DNA of 64,000 nucleotides. It comes from Sporofaciens musculi (GTDB lineage: Bacteria; Bacillota; Clostridia; Lachnospirales; Lachnospiraceae). Both the position numbers and the translations under genes were made by a program. Shown here one piece after another: positions 9,065-19,000 of this stretch. The stretch covers positions 2,542,501 to 2,606,500 of the forward strand of contig NZ_WUQX01000001.1 of NCBI RefSeq assembly GCF_009830285.1, given 5' to 3'. Under the pieces are notes generated by a model that did not search any database, was not told where the DNA came from, and saw only the letters and a list, made by a program, of their open reading frames with translations. How positions within the stretch are numbered: the first letter of the stretch is position 1; every line of letters starts with the position of its first letter.

Positions 9065-10480
9065 CTAATAATGGATGATGACAGGCGTACCCATCTCAAT
9101 CATATTGTACAGTGCGGCCGCCTTATCCACCGGCATATTCACACATCCATGGGAACCGGCAATCTGGTTGCGGGTTCCGCCAAAAGAACTCTGCCAACTG
9201 GCGTCATGAAATCCTACTCCCTGCCATGTGATCCGCATCCAGTAATCCACCGGCGTCTCATATTCCGGCTTACCGGTAGCAGGATCCTTCTCTCCCACCA
9301 ATACCTTGTCCAGCTTCTTCTCCACAATACTGTACACACCCTCCGGCGTAACCCTGTTAGGCGTGGGCAGTCCTGTCACTACGTCTGATTCAAGGGCCAC
9401 CGCGCCGTTCACAACATACCACATATGCTGTGCGCTCAAATCCACCTCAGCGTATGTATTGCCCCAATCCGGCATAGAATGTGACGCCGCAACTCCGCTG
9501 ATATAGTATGCAGGCTCTTTTGTAATGACTTCTTTATTGTTCAACGCATTCCGAATGGTTTCAAACTCTGTGTCCTCATTAATTGACCAGCCGTAGGTTC
9601 CTCCGGACACCGTCGCGCTCTTTCCTGTAGGCGTGGTAAATGTCCTGGTCTTTCCGGTTGTATCGTACTGTTCTCCGAACTGCTCTAACCATGCCCTTAT
9701 GCCGTTCTCGTCCACAATTACATTCATGTCTGCATCCACTGACAGCCATGTGGAAATCACCGTCCGGTCAATTACCACAGGGACATCCATGGTGTAGGTG
9801 ATACTGGCCTGACAATACTCGTTCATCTTATCACAGGCCTGCTTTACTTCCTCAGAATCAGAGAAAAATCGAGGCGTCTCATAACAGCCCTGTTCTGCCA
9901 AATCCATCTCTGGCAAAAGCTGCTTGATAAACGACGACGCCTTCTCCTTCAATGTCTCCGGCGTCACAGTAATCCCGTAGACCTCCGGCGTAATGACAAA
10001 CTGGCTGCCGTCAAATGCCGGATAGGCAGACTGCGCAGGCGTCTGCCCTGCCTGCAGGATTCCGAAAGAATTAATCTTCTCCTGAAGTTTTGTATCATCA
10101 TAGGACAAGTCAAACGTAACATCCTCAGTATTTTTCTCGAAAAATGCTTTGGGCCACAGAAATGCATTCTGCTTTTCTAAAATACTCTCAAGATCTGCAT
10201 TTTCATTATATACCAGAAGAATGTCACTGCTGTTGATTGTCTCTGTCGCTCCATTGATGTCATGAATGGTAAGGGTATAATCTTTTACCTGCTCTTTAAA
10301 AAACTCGTCTGCTTCCGATACACTCTTTCCTGAAAAATCATTCCCGTTAATCTCTGTATTTATTAAAAAATGACTGGTAAAGAAAACACCGACTCCTATA
10401 TATGCCAATGCCAGTAAAACGATGGTTCCTCCTACGATACCCACAATCATTTTTTTCTTTCGTGTACTCATATGACTCAC
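9065..10480 (-). CDS. L,D-transpeptidase (YkuD) with peptidoglycan-binding-like domain
   Basis: A 471-residue protein. After a basic N-terminus (STRKKK) comes one transmembrane helix (GIVGGTIVLLALAYIGVGVF). The middle 300 residues form a YoaR/PG_binding_4-like extracellular region. The C-terminal YkuD domain includes DLSAQHMWYVVNGAVALES and the catalytic GSHGCVNMP, where Cys is the acyl-enzyme nucleophile and His its partner. It would make 3-3 cross-links or attach ligands in the cell wall. It stands alone between two terminators or spacers. Confidence 0.92.
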   Translation of the reverse strand: MSHMSTRKKKMIVGIVGGTIVLLALAYIGVGVFFTSHFLINTEINGNDFSGKSVSEADEFFKEQVKDYTLTIHDINGATETINSSDILLVYNENADLESILEKQNAFLWPKAFFEKNTEDVTFDLSYDDTKLQEKINSFGILQAGQTPAQSAYPAFDGSQFVITPEVYGITVTPETLKEKASSFIKQLLPEMDLAEQGCYETPRFFSDSEEVKQACDKMNEYCQASITYTMDVPVVIDRTVISTWLSVDADMNVIVDENGIRAWLEQFGEQYDTTGKTRTFTTPTGKSATVSGGTYGWSINEDTEFETIRNALNNKEVITKEPAYYISGVAASHSMPDWGNTYAEVDLSAQHMWYVVNGAVALESDVVTGLPTPNRVTPEGVYSIVEKKLDKVLVGEKDPATGKPEYETPVDYWMRITWQGVGFHDASWQSSFGGTRNQIAGSHGCVNMPVDKAAALYNMIEMGTPVIIHY

Positions 10481-10614
10481 TCTTTCATCCTTTTTCCATT
10501 ACATTTTTCTATTCATTATACCATCCCCTTCCTCTCTTTTTCAATCCCATATGCATAATTGGTCAATTTTTACTGTCTGTAATCTTCTTCCTTAAAAATA
10601 TAACAGCTTATATG

Positions 10615-12834
10615 CTAAGGATCTATTTCTACATTTCGCCGAAAGCTTATATAGGTTGTAATAAAATATAGCCCATATATCCCGAAAAATAACAAAAATG
10701 TCAATCCAAAATAATATATTACAGCCGAATGAATCCCTGTATAGAAAATGAATTTGCCGCTCATGAACACAGACAGGCTGCCGCCGATTACACACGCCAG
10801 AAGCACAGGACACAGATAGTAACCTACAAGCTGTTTTAAGATGACCATGCTAATCTCTCTTTTGTTCATTCCCAGTTTTTTAAGCACCGAATAGCGGAAT
10901 TTATATTTTGCCGAATCACTAAGCTGATGGACGGACAGGACTGTCAACGCCACGCATAAAAACACCAGACCGATATAAAAACAGGGGAAAATCACGGTTG
11001 ACAGTATGTACTTCATCTCTGGAATCAGATTATCCCGCACCATATTCGACACTGACATCACTATGATTGTATCGGAACCGCAGCAGCTATTTCCCCCCAT
11101 TCCCTTATGCCCTGCGAAATCTGTGTCTTCGTCCTCCTCACCGTCTTCTGACATATTGATTTCTTCCGACTCCTCCCAATCCTTTGGCTCTACAAGAGCA
11201 TCCAGCTTCTTTCCCAGACCTACAGGTGCTTCGCCCTCAATATCCACAGCCAGCTCCGCATAGTAAGGAGTAAGGGATGAAACCGCCGAATCCGGAACTA
11301 CAATCACATAATCCCCTCCATTATGACCATCCTGGGAAAATGGCTCTGTATAATAACCTGCAAACCGAAGCTCTCCTTCGTCTCCTTCTACGGTAATATC
11401 ATCCTTCATGGATTCTACCTCACTGTGAATTCTCTCCTTGATATGGATAAGATATTCCTGTTCTTTGAGGGAAACCCTTTTGTATCCAAGCATACTGCGC
11501 AGATGATTGTAATCTGATAATCTCATATAAGTATCATATCTGCAATAAAAGCTGCCGTCCCTGGAATCCTTTTCTATTTTTTTAAGATTCGGGCTTTTGT
11601 CTTCATTCTGATAGGTATCTCCAAAAATCTTCAGATGGGTACTCAGCCATACATTCACTTGATTCGCCCTCTCCATCCTTTCTTTCGACACATCTGCTTT
11701 CTCCTGGCTTTCTGTTAAATCCTCCTGTATATTTACTGATTCCCCTAAAAACTCTTCTGGAACATTTGCATAGATATAATAAGGTAATACATCCAATACC
11801 TTTGCCTCGTCTTCAATTACATCAAGCTCGTCCTTAAAATCCTCCTCTATATCATCACTGTAAATCTGAACGTCAAACGGAAACTTTGTCTCAAGAAGTT
11901 TGTTTTGATAATCACTAAACATCATTGCAACTGTACATCCAAGGAAAGCTACAGTAAATAAAGATGTCAGCGTCCCCATGGTAAAGCTCATGACCTTTAG
12001 CTTTGAAGAAAACTGTCTGAGCAGAAAAAGATTCTGCCCGCGGTAGATCCCATTTTTCTTCTTTCGTATATAGCAGATCAGCCAGGAGGAAAGGCCGATG
12101 TAAAAGATATAGATTACCAGAATAAGACCCACAAGAAAAAATAATACCTGCCCCACACTCCTTATTCCCCCAAAGAAAATGAATATTGCAAAGGCTAAAA
12201 GAAACAGAAGTGAAGCCGGAAAAAACCATTTTTTTAACTGCTCATGGGACTCTTTTATTTCTTCATTTTTCTTTTGCGCATCCATCAAATCACGGATATT
12301 CATTTTCCGAAATTTCCTGCCGCTTCTGAAAAGAGCAAGGATATAACATCCTGCATAACACCCCACAGTCAGCAGGATACAGGCGCTGTTGAATTCCATA
12401 TGGATATCGTATTTTATCTGAATCATGCTGTAGAGAATTGCCATAATCACCTGCTGCAAAAAGACGCCCAAAGCCATTCCCATAAGGAACGCCCCTGCTC
12501 CAAGCAAGGCATTTTCTCGAATATAAAGGCGGGCTATCTCCTTCTTCTTCATGCCTATCAGAAGATAGATTCCAAATTCCTGACTCCGTTTCTCCAGCAT
12601 AAAACGAACCATATAATTGATTAGCCATGCTACAATCAATACGATAAAAAATGTCGCAAGCCCCACAAGAGCCATCATAATTCCTGCGATATCAAACATT
12701 TCTTCAATATCTTCGGTAAAAATCAGGCTGTTAAAGGCGAACATCAGCGCTGTCACAAAGGTCATGGTGAGAAAGTACACTAGATAATCTTTTGCCGAGC
12801 GCCTCACATTCCGAAAAGCAAGTTTACTGAGCAT
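10615..12834 (-). CDS. bceB: BceB-like ABC transporter permease (FtsX family)
   Basis: A 739-residue permease. It starts MLSKLAFRNVRRSAKDYLVY, typical of BceB/VraG/YtsD proteins. There are about ten transmembrane helices and one large extracellular domain (roughly residues 290-560), the sensor region that contacts antimicrobial peptides. The acidic stretch MSEDGEEDEDTDF in that domain is notable. It overlaps the ATPase gene by 11 bp, so the pair is coupled. The family confers resistance to bacitracin or lantibiotics and signals to a BceS-type kinase, but no two-component genes lie in this window. Confidence 0.9.
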   Translation of the reverse strand: MLSKLAFRNVRRSAKDYLVYFLTMTFVTALMFAFNSLIFTEDIEEMFDIAGIMMALVGLATFFIVLIVAWLINYMVRFMLEKRSQEFGIYLLIGMKKKEIARLYIRENALLGAGAFLMGMALGVFLQQVIMAILYSMIQIKYDIHMEFNSACILLTVGCYAGCYILALFRSGRKFRKMNIRDLMDAQKKNEEIKESHEQLKKWFFPASLLFLLAFAIFIFFGGIRSVGQVLFFLVGLILVIYIFYIGLSSWLICYIRKKKNGIYRGQNLFLLRQFSSKLKVMSFTMGTLTSLFTVAFLGCTVAMMFSDYQNKLLETKFPFDVQIYSDDIEEDFKDELDVIEDEAKVLDVLPYYIYANVPEEFLGESVNIQEDLTESQEKADVSKERMERANQVNVWLSTHLKIFGDTYQNEDKSPNLKKIEKDSRDGSFYCRYDTYMRLSDYNHLRSMLGYKRVSLKEQEYLIHIKERIHSEVESMKDDITVEGDEGELRFAGYYTEPFSQDGHNGGDYVIVVPDSAVSSLTPYYAELAVDIEGEAPVGLGKKLDALVEPKDWEESEEINMSEDGEEDEDTDFAGHKGMGGNSCCGSDTIIVMSVSNMVRDNLIPEMKYILSTVIFPCFYIGLVFLCVALTVLSVHQLSDSAKYKFRYSVLKKLGMNKREISMVILKQLVGYYLCPVLLACVIGGSLSVFMSGKFIFYTGIHSAVIYYFGLTFLLFFGIYGLYFITTYISFRRNVEIDP

Positions 12835-13591
12835 CGCTTATCTCACCTCCTGTTAAGGCAAGCACATCCAGAATTTCATTTAAAAAATCTCGCCTGCCAT
12901 TTGAGCCGCGCAGCAGCTCATGAAAAATTCGGCCGTCCTTTAAAAACAGAATCCGTCCGCAGTAGCTTGCGGAAAATGCATCATGGGTCACCATCAGGAT
13001 GGTTGCCTGCATTTTTTGATTCATGTCTGTAAATGTCTCAAGCAAGGTCTGGGCAGACTTAGAATCCAAGGCCCCTGTGGGCTCATCCGCCAGAATCAGA
13101 CGTGGGCGGTTCACCAGCGCCCTGGCACATGCACACCTCTGCTTCTGCCCACCGGATACTTGATAGGGAAACTGGCCCCGAATATCCGCAATGTCAAGAA
13201 GTCGAAGCATCTCGTCGCATTTTTTCTGAATTTCTTTTTTTCCCTCCTTGCGCAGAGTCATGGCAAGGATGATATTTTCCTCTATAGTCAGTGTGTCCAG
13301 AAGATTGTAGTCCTGGAACACAAAGCCAAGATTTTCCTTTCGGAAATTGGCAAGTTTACTCTCCTCCATCTCCGCAATATCCGTATCCCCATACCAGATA
13401 TGCCCTGCTGTTACCCGGTCAATGGTTGACATCATGTTCAATAGGGTGGTTTTGCCTGAGCCCGACGCGCCCATGACTCCTACAAACTCCCCCTGGGCTA
13501 CTGTAAAACTGACACGGTCAATGGCTTTCGTCACATTTTCGGCATTGCCGTAATATTTTTCTACATCACAAACTCGGATATAATCCTTCAT
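12824..13591 (-). CDS. bceA: BceA-like ABC transporter ATP-binding protein
   Basis: A 255-residue ATPase with Walker A GASGSGKTTLLNMMS near residue 40, Q-loop FQDYNLLD, signature VSGGQKQRCACARALV, Walker B RLILADEPTGALD and H-loop MVTHD. It energises the overlapping BceB-like permease. The mobile element is inserted only about 90 bp upstream of its start, so its original promoter region or upstream regulators may have been displaced. Whether a two-component pair lies beyond the element cannot be seen. Confidence 0.93.
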   Translation of the reverse strand: MKDYIRVCDVEKYYGNAENVTKAIDRVSFTVAQGEFVGVMGASGSGKTTLLNMMSTIDRVTAGHIWYGDTDIAEMEESKLANFRKENLGFVFQDYNLLDTLTIEENIILAMTLRKEGKKEIQKKCDEMLRLLDIADIRGQFPYQVSGGQKQRCACARALVNRPRLILADEPTGALDSKSAQTLLETFTDMNQKMQATILMVTHDAFSASYCGRILFLKDGRIFHELLRGSNGRRDFLNEILDVLALTGGEISDAQ

Positions 13592-13681
13592 GTATTGTCT
13601 CTCCTTTCTTTTGCCGGATGTTTTTGTCAGTTTTATTTTAACAGATTATGGGATTATGTAGTATTGCCCTTTCTTGCAGTA

Positions 13682-13727
13682 ATCTTACAGTTTTGAAAGA
13701 TTACTGATGGGCACGTATCTTCTTATA
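13682..13727. repeat. Left attachment repeat (attL) of the integrative element
   Basis: This 46-bp sequence is repeated exactly at 58234-58279. Its last 16 bp, CACGTATCTTCTTATA, occur a third time at 13773-13788, 45 bp further in. From that third copy the sequence matches the right junction again, up to the integrase stop. The repeat lies between bceA and the integrase 3' end, the usual place for attL of Tn916-type integrases. Confidence 0.85.
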
Positions 13728-13869
13728 AGTTGTTAAAACGTGATAAAATCGCGGTTTATAGAATTTTCATTTCACGTATCTTCTTATATCTTTTTATAAT
13801 TTTACAACAAAGTGAGGTAAAATGTGTTGTAAATTACAACAGATGTGAGGTAAATTTTGTTGTATGAAT

Positions 13870-15108
13870 TTATGCCTGCTTTTGCTGATTTTTAGCGGTT
13901 TTCAACATTTCCTCCATAACTCTTTCTTCAGTTATATGGTTGTACACCTCGTTTGTAATCTTAGAAGATTTATGCCCCATGAGATATTGGAGTACTTTCA
14001 TATCCATACCGTTCTCTGCATTTCTGGTACATCCGGTATGACGGAGAATGTGCGGAGTTAAATATCCGATCTTACTTTTAGGGTGTTTACTGTTGTAAGA
14101 ATCCTTTAATCGTAACAGTTCTGCACGAAATGTACCCGCACAAATTAAACTGCCATATTCAGAGAAGAATATAAAATCGGTCACGTTATCTACTTCTATA
14201 TCTTCCCTTCGAGTGATAAAATAACTCTTTTTCATCTCTTTTAACACTTTGTAGAGTCTGTCCGTCATTGGAATATATCTCACATTTCTTCCTTTAGTTG
14301 GAATAATACGGAATCTGGCACACTCCTCACCAACATACTTTTTGTATTGAAGCTGGTGGTTGATTGATATAATTCTTTCTTTCATATTAATGTCATTCCA
14401 GGTTATTCCAGCGAATTCACTTACCCTACACATAGAATCAACCAAAAATACTAACTTGCGATACATATTAGGATGATATTTCTGAGCATATCTTAATAAT
14501 GCTTCCTGTTCATTGACTGTTAATGCCTGTTTTTCTGTATTACATCCTTCGATTTGGTCTAATGCCCTCACTGTGGGGTTTTTATCAATATACTCTTCAT
14601 CTATTGCCATGTTAAATATTGCTGATAACATTTTCTGGTAGAATATAATTGTTCCATATGACAAACCTTTATCTTGTAAAGAGACATATAATTCCACGAT
14701 ATGAATTTTCTTGATCTCCTGGATTTTCATTTTACCGATAGGTGATTCCTTGATATATTTATTATACATACTTACATAATTCATTACAGTATTGGGGGAT
14801 AACGGTTTTCCTCTATGCTTTTTCTTCTTAATGTAAATATCGAACATTTCGTTTAGAATTATATTGCCATAGAAGATATTTTCTCCTTCCAGTAAACTTT
14901 TTTGTATCTCTTTTTCTTTCTCACGTAATGATTTATCTGATTTTTTTCCTGTCGGCACTTTATCCGAGGGCAATAGGCTCCAACTATATACAGAATGTCT
15001 CTTTTTGTCCAGACCTATGTACTGATACTGATATCTCCCGTCGCTCCGCTGGCTCTCGCCTCCCTTTAATGTTCTTCCTCTGTTATCCTTTCGCTTTATA
15101 TCTGACAT
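13870..15108 (-). CDS. int: Tyrosine recombinase, Tn916-type integrase
   Basis: A 412-residue protein. The N-terminus (KDNRGRTLKGGESQRSDGRY) matches the arm-site binding domain of Tn916 Int, followed by a SAM-like core-binding domain. The catalytic domain shows Arg in SMCRVSEFAGITW, HILRHTGCTRNAE (H-x-x-R), the second His in YLMGHKSSKITNEVYNH and Tyr in the same block. It catalyses integration and excision at the flanking repeats. Its stop lies about 140 bp inside attL, and repeats of a GTGAGGTAAA-type motif between them may be arm sites. A terminator hairpin lies upstream. Confidence 0.95.
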   Translation of the reverse strand: MSDIKRKDNRGRTLKGGESQRSDGRYQYQYIGLDKKRHSVYSWSLLPSDKVPTGKKSDKSLREKEKEIQKSLLEGENIFYGNIILNEMFDIYIKKKKHRGKPLSPNTVMNYVSMYNKYIKESPIGKMKIQEIKKIHIVELYVSLQDKGLSYGTIIFYQKMLSAIFNMAIDEEYIDKNPTVRALDQIEGCNTEKQALTVNEQEALLRYAQKYHPNMYRKLVFLVDSMCRVSEFAGITWNDINMKERIISINHQLQYKKYVGEECARFRIIPTKGRNVRYIPMTDRLYKVLKEMKKSYFITRREDIEVDNVTDFIFFSEYGSLICAGTFRAELLRLKDSYNSKHPKSKIGYLTPHILRHTGCTRNAENGMDMKVLQYLMGHKSSKITNEVYNHITEERVMEEMLKTAKNQQKQA

Positions 15109-15125
15109 TTCTTAGCTCCTTTCAC

Positions 15126-15172
15126 AAAAAGAGCCTTAATATGATAGTAAATCTTATCACATTTAAGGCTCT
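15126..15172 (-). terminator. Rho-independent terminator ahead of int
   Basis: On the minus strand AGAGCCTTAA and TTAAGGCTCT pair, with an inner TGATA/TTATCA-like stem, and TTTTTG follows. It sits between xis and int in the direction of their transcription, so it may limit int expression during upstream transcription. Confidence 0.75.
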
Positions 15173-15226
15173 GCTTCAATCTATTGCATCTATATTCTTA
15201 AATCTATATTTTTCATCTTTATATTT

Positions 15227-15502
15227 TTATATCCAATCTTTGCTCTCGATATATTGTTCAAATGGTCTTCGTTTAATCAATTTTTTCTTATTGCCCACAG
15301 ATAACACAAAGGTACAATTAGGGCTGTCTACTAATTCTCTTAGCCGATTCTCTCCAATATTTGAATACTCTGCTGCTTCTTTTATAGTTAAATTAAGTTT
15401 TGCCCATAGTGGACAACTTGTCGTTGTATAATCTTCCTTGCTAATGTCTGTGTACCTCCATAGAATTTTATTCAAAAGTGGCAGCAGACAACAACTGTCC
15501 AC
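15227..15502 (-). CDS. xis: Tn916-type excisionase
   Basis: The C-terminal 60 residues (LWAKLNLTIKEAAEYSNIGE, then NRLRELVDSP and KKLIKRRPFEQYI) match Tn916 Xis, a small winged-helix/MerR-like DNA-bending protein that directs Int toward excision. The open frame is 91 residues. The true start is probably internal, near an ATT about 8 nt behind GGAGG, giving a product close to the usual 67-75 residues. It lies directly before the int leader, as in Tn916. Confidence 0.85.
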   Translation of the reverse strand: MDSCCLLPLLNKILWRYTDISKEDYTTTSCPLWAKLNLTIKEAAEYSNIGENRLRELVDSPNCTFVLSVGNKKKLIKRRPFEQYIESKDWI

Positions 15503-15656
15503 TGCCTATACAAATTAAAATGCCGGTATTGCTTACTATGCATGACCGACATACTACTAAAATTATATGGTTACGTTACTATTTTTGTATGGTTCTATTG
15601 CTATATCATCCTCTGTTCCAAGTTCCTTGAATTCTAATCTCTTAAATTCCCAAGTT

Positions 15657-15914
15657 CTAAACCGCCTCGAAGGTCTTTTTAATACTTTTCATATCCCTTA
15701 TCAGTTCTGTGTATTTCGCTTTTTCGCCCTTTAAATCCTTCAATGCTTCCTGCCATTGCTTCTTGATTCCCTCTAATTCAGAAAGCAGTTCATCCACACG
15801 TTTATCCTTAGATTCATCAGTGGATTTTGCATTTTTTCCCTTCAATACGTCCAGTTCTTCCTGTAATTTTGCATTTCTCTTTCTTAATACTTCGATTGTC
15901 TTTTCCTGTGTCAT
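15657..15914 (-). CDS. Small coiled-coil protein, function unknown
   Basis: An 85-residue, highly charged, almost fully helical protein (KTIEVLRKRNAKLQEELDVL at the start). Heptad leucines suggest a dimeric coiled coil. It follows the tape-measure terminator and precedes xis. No family is recognised. In phage clusters small coiled-coil proteins near the tail genes can be chaperones or scaffolds, but nothing here proves that. Confidence 0.6.
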   Translation of the reverse strand: MTQEKTIEVLRKRNAKLQEELDVLKGKNAKSTDESKDKRVDELLSELEGIKKQWQEALKDLKGEKAKYTELIRDMKSIKKTFEAV

Positions 15915-16006
15915 ATATATTATACCTCCAAATATTGTCTGTCTTTTTTGATGATTATTCAGTTTTTACTATCTTTTTTGATGAATTGTTGTCGTGTTAC
16001 TACATA

Positions 16007-16040
16007 AAAGGGCAGAGAAAACTAATTTTCAATGCCCTTT
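16007..16040 (-). terminator. Terminator behind the tape-measure gene
   Basis: On the minus strand AAAGGGCA pairs with TGCCCTTT and the 3' arm continues into T-rich sequence. It lies 37 bp past the tape-measure stop codon. Confidence 0.75.
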
Positions 16041-16076
16041 GTTATACCTTTACTTAGAAGAACGAAACCACTCTCT

Positions 16077-19000
16077 CTAAATTTGGATACTAAATTTCTC
16101 AAAAGAGCTACGCAACCCCCCTGATATTGGGTTCAATGCTATAATCTGTACCAACTTTTCAAATTTACGGTCTTTCCGCATCTGCCTAAGAAAATCATTG
16201 TAATCTTGTACGTGGTCAACATTCACATTAAACTGTATCTCATTCTGAATAGTAGTAGCAGGTTTCTCATGTATTACAGGCTGCAGATTCTCAGCCGATG
16301 GGGCATTAGGATGGAACCTGTTGATAAACTCTCCAGGACGGTTTCCCAAATCCCAAATGTTTTTCGCTGCCTCACTATTATAGATCTGGTCGCCACGGTG
16401 TACTCTGGTAAGGATTGCACCATCCGATTTTCTAATGACCGTCTCAGGCTGGTTATTTTCATTTGTCCATGCCCATTGGTCTTTGTCAACACTTTCCGTA
16501 CCACTCTTATATCCTTTAAGCTGATTAAGACTTACCCATCCAAGATCTCCTGAGCCTAGCCTAGAACCTCTTGAAATATGATATGGTTTCGTTGCCCAAG
16601 ATTTATTATTTATCTTTGTGATATATACAGTTTGACCTAACATCTGGCTTCCGTTAGGATTCAATCCATCAGAACTATAGAAATATTTCCCGCTTGCAAA
16701 TGTAACCGCATCACCAACTCTTGGGACACCATCACCGCCGCCATTAGAATAAGATGGTCTTACACTTGGAGCTGATGGTGTGGAAATGGATGGTCTGGAG
16801 GTCTGTTCTGTTTGTTGCTTATTTGCATTGTCAATGTTTGTCTTTGCCTGTTCATTTGAAGCGTTTACGGCTTGCTGGATAAGATTTTTTAAATCATTGA
16901 TGGCTGTCTGAACACCAGTGAGAGAGGATGTAAACTTATCACCATAAGTGGTGATGACACCAGTAATTTTATTCGTGCTGTCTGTCCATACCGTTGTCAT
17001 GGTATCTGTCAGCTTATAACCAACACTTTCAGCTTCAGAAACGAGGGTATCACGAATAGCAGATGCTTCAGAGTTGACATTTCCGATTACATCCATAATC
17101 AGAAGATCAATATTATCAAGTCTTAAATTCAAAACAGTTTCATATTCTGTATACAGTTCATCCAGAAGTTTCCTCTGTTCTGCAATCGCTTTCTTATACT
17201 GTGTATCTTCCAAATCGGTTTTGAGTTCATTCAGTTCATTCTTTAGTTCCTGACGGGTAGCAGCACCTTCTTCGGAATCATCACCTTGGAATGATAAAAA
17301 CTGCTTTTCAACCTCATTGATTTTCTTTTGTTTTTCAGCAATTTCTTTCTGATAGTCGTACATGTCTTTCTGTGCATCCATCATGTCATTGTACTTATTA
17401 ATGAGGTCTTGCAAAGATTCTAGCTGTTTATTAATTCCATCTTCAACAAGATCTTTAATTGCTTCTTTTTCATCCTCGGCTGCAAGGATGGATTCCTGCT
17501 GTAATTCCAGCAATTCCTTCCTGCGGTCAACTAAGGTCTGGTTGTATGGGTCTTTTGATAGTTCAGCCTGGATCTTCTCCATCTCTTTGCGGTATTCGTC
17601 AGCCTGGGACATGTAAGTATTGTAATTAACTCCATGCAGTCCCATGGTCGCTTTCCCTTCATCCGTGATAAGTCCTTTATCGTCAAACAGTTTGTTGGAA
17701 GATAGGAGTTTCACCAAGAAATCACTTTCATCTGTAATACCAGAAATCCGATCCTGTATCTTATCAAAGATTTCCCATTCGATGTCACGGATGGAATTAC
17801 CAAATTCAATCAGGCTTGTATTGGCTTCCTGGATGGCTTCGTTTACGTCATTGATTTCACTCTGGAATTCATACCACTGCTCAGAACCTTCTTCAATATT
17901 TCCATTTGTGATTGCGTCATTCATGGAATTGATTAAGTCCTGGCGTTCTTTTGTTAAATCCTTCAGTTTGTTTAATTCGTTGGAGATTAAAGCATCATAA
18001 TACTTCGTGCTGATGATATATCCCTGTGCTTCAGTCTGGTCAATGTAACCTTCAAGGATATTCTGCCTGTGTTCAAGCTGACCAAGGATACCGTCATATA
18101 GGGTGACTACGTTATCAAATGCTTCTGTATAGAGATCCCTTACGGATTCTTTTAATTCCTCAACTGCGTCACGGCAGTCAAGGGCTTTTTCATACCACTC
18201 TTGATATTCTTTGATATTCTCAGCAAGCGTTTCATCAGTAATTGTACTAATGTCAATCGCGCCATTCCTTACCTGATTCTTATAATTCTCGGATAAGGAT
18301 ACAGAATTTGCCTGTTGGATATAACGGTCATATCCGGCCTGCTGAGTTGAGATTTCTTCAGTGATGCTTGAAATCTGGTTACGGAGTGCCGTGTTCCTTT
18401 TGGAGAAGGTGTTATAAGCACTTCCAGCTACACGTTCGAGATTTTTGATCTGACGCTCAATACGGTCAATCTTCATCTCAATATAGTCAATGGTTTCTTT
18501 GAATTCTTCTGCCTTTTCGGATGTATCGGATGAATTGGAGGAAGATTTGGAATAGTTGGATTTGGTGGATGAAGAAGGTTTTGAGGATGGTTTCTTTTTG
18601 GATGTAGATTGACTACCGCTACCACCAACATTAAACTTACCTGTTCCACTTGATAATGCCGTGCCACTTGCAAGTGCTTTTCCTCTGCCTACTACATGTC
18701 CATTATTCAATAAATTCTCTGACTGTATATGGTTAAACACAATCGCATTTTTAGGCAGCTCAATAAATTCTGCACCATTGTCACCGACTGTATACCATTT
18801 TCCCGTGTGAGGATCTACAACGATTTCTCTACCCAACTCCCCTACTAACTTTTTACCAGCTATAGGATTTCCCCAGTTGCCACCTGCAAATGCAGTCCCT
18901 TGCGCATGTGCGGTTCCATTTACTGAATGTGTGCCACCACTCGAAGCGGGGGCTGCTCCACTTGATTTATTTGTAGTCTCATTTGTAACTTTATTTACCG

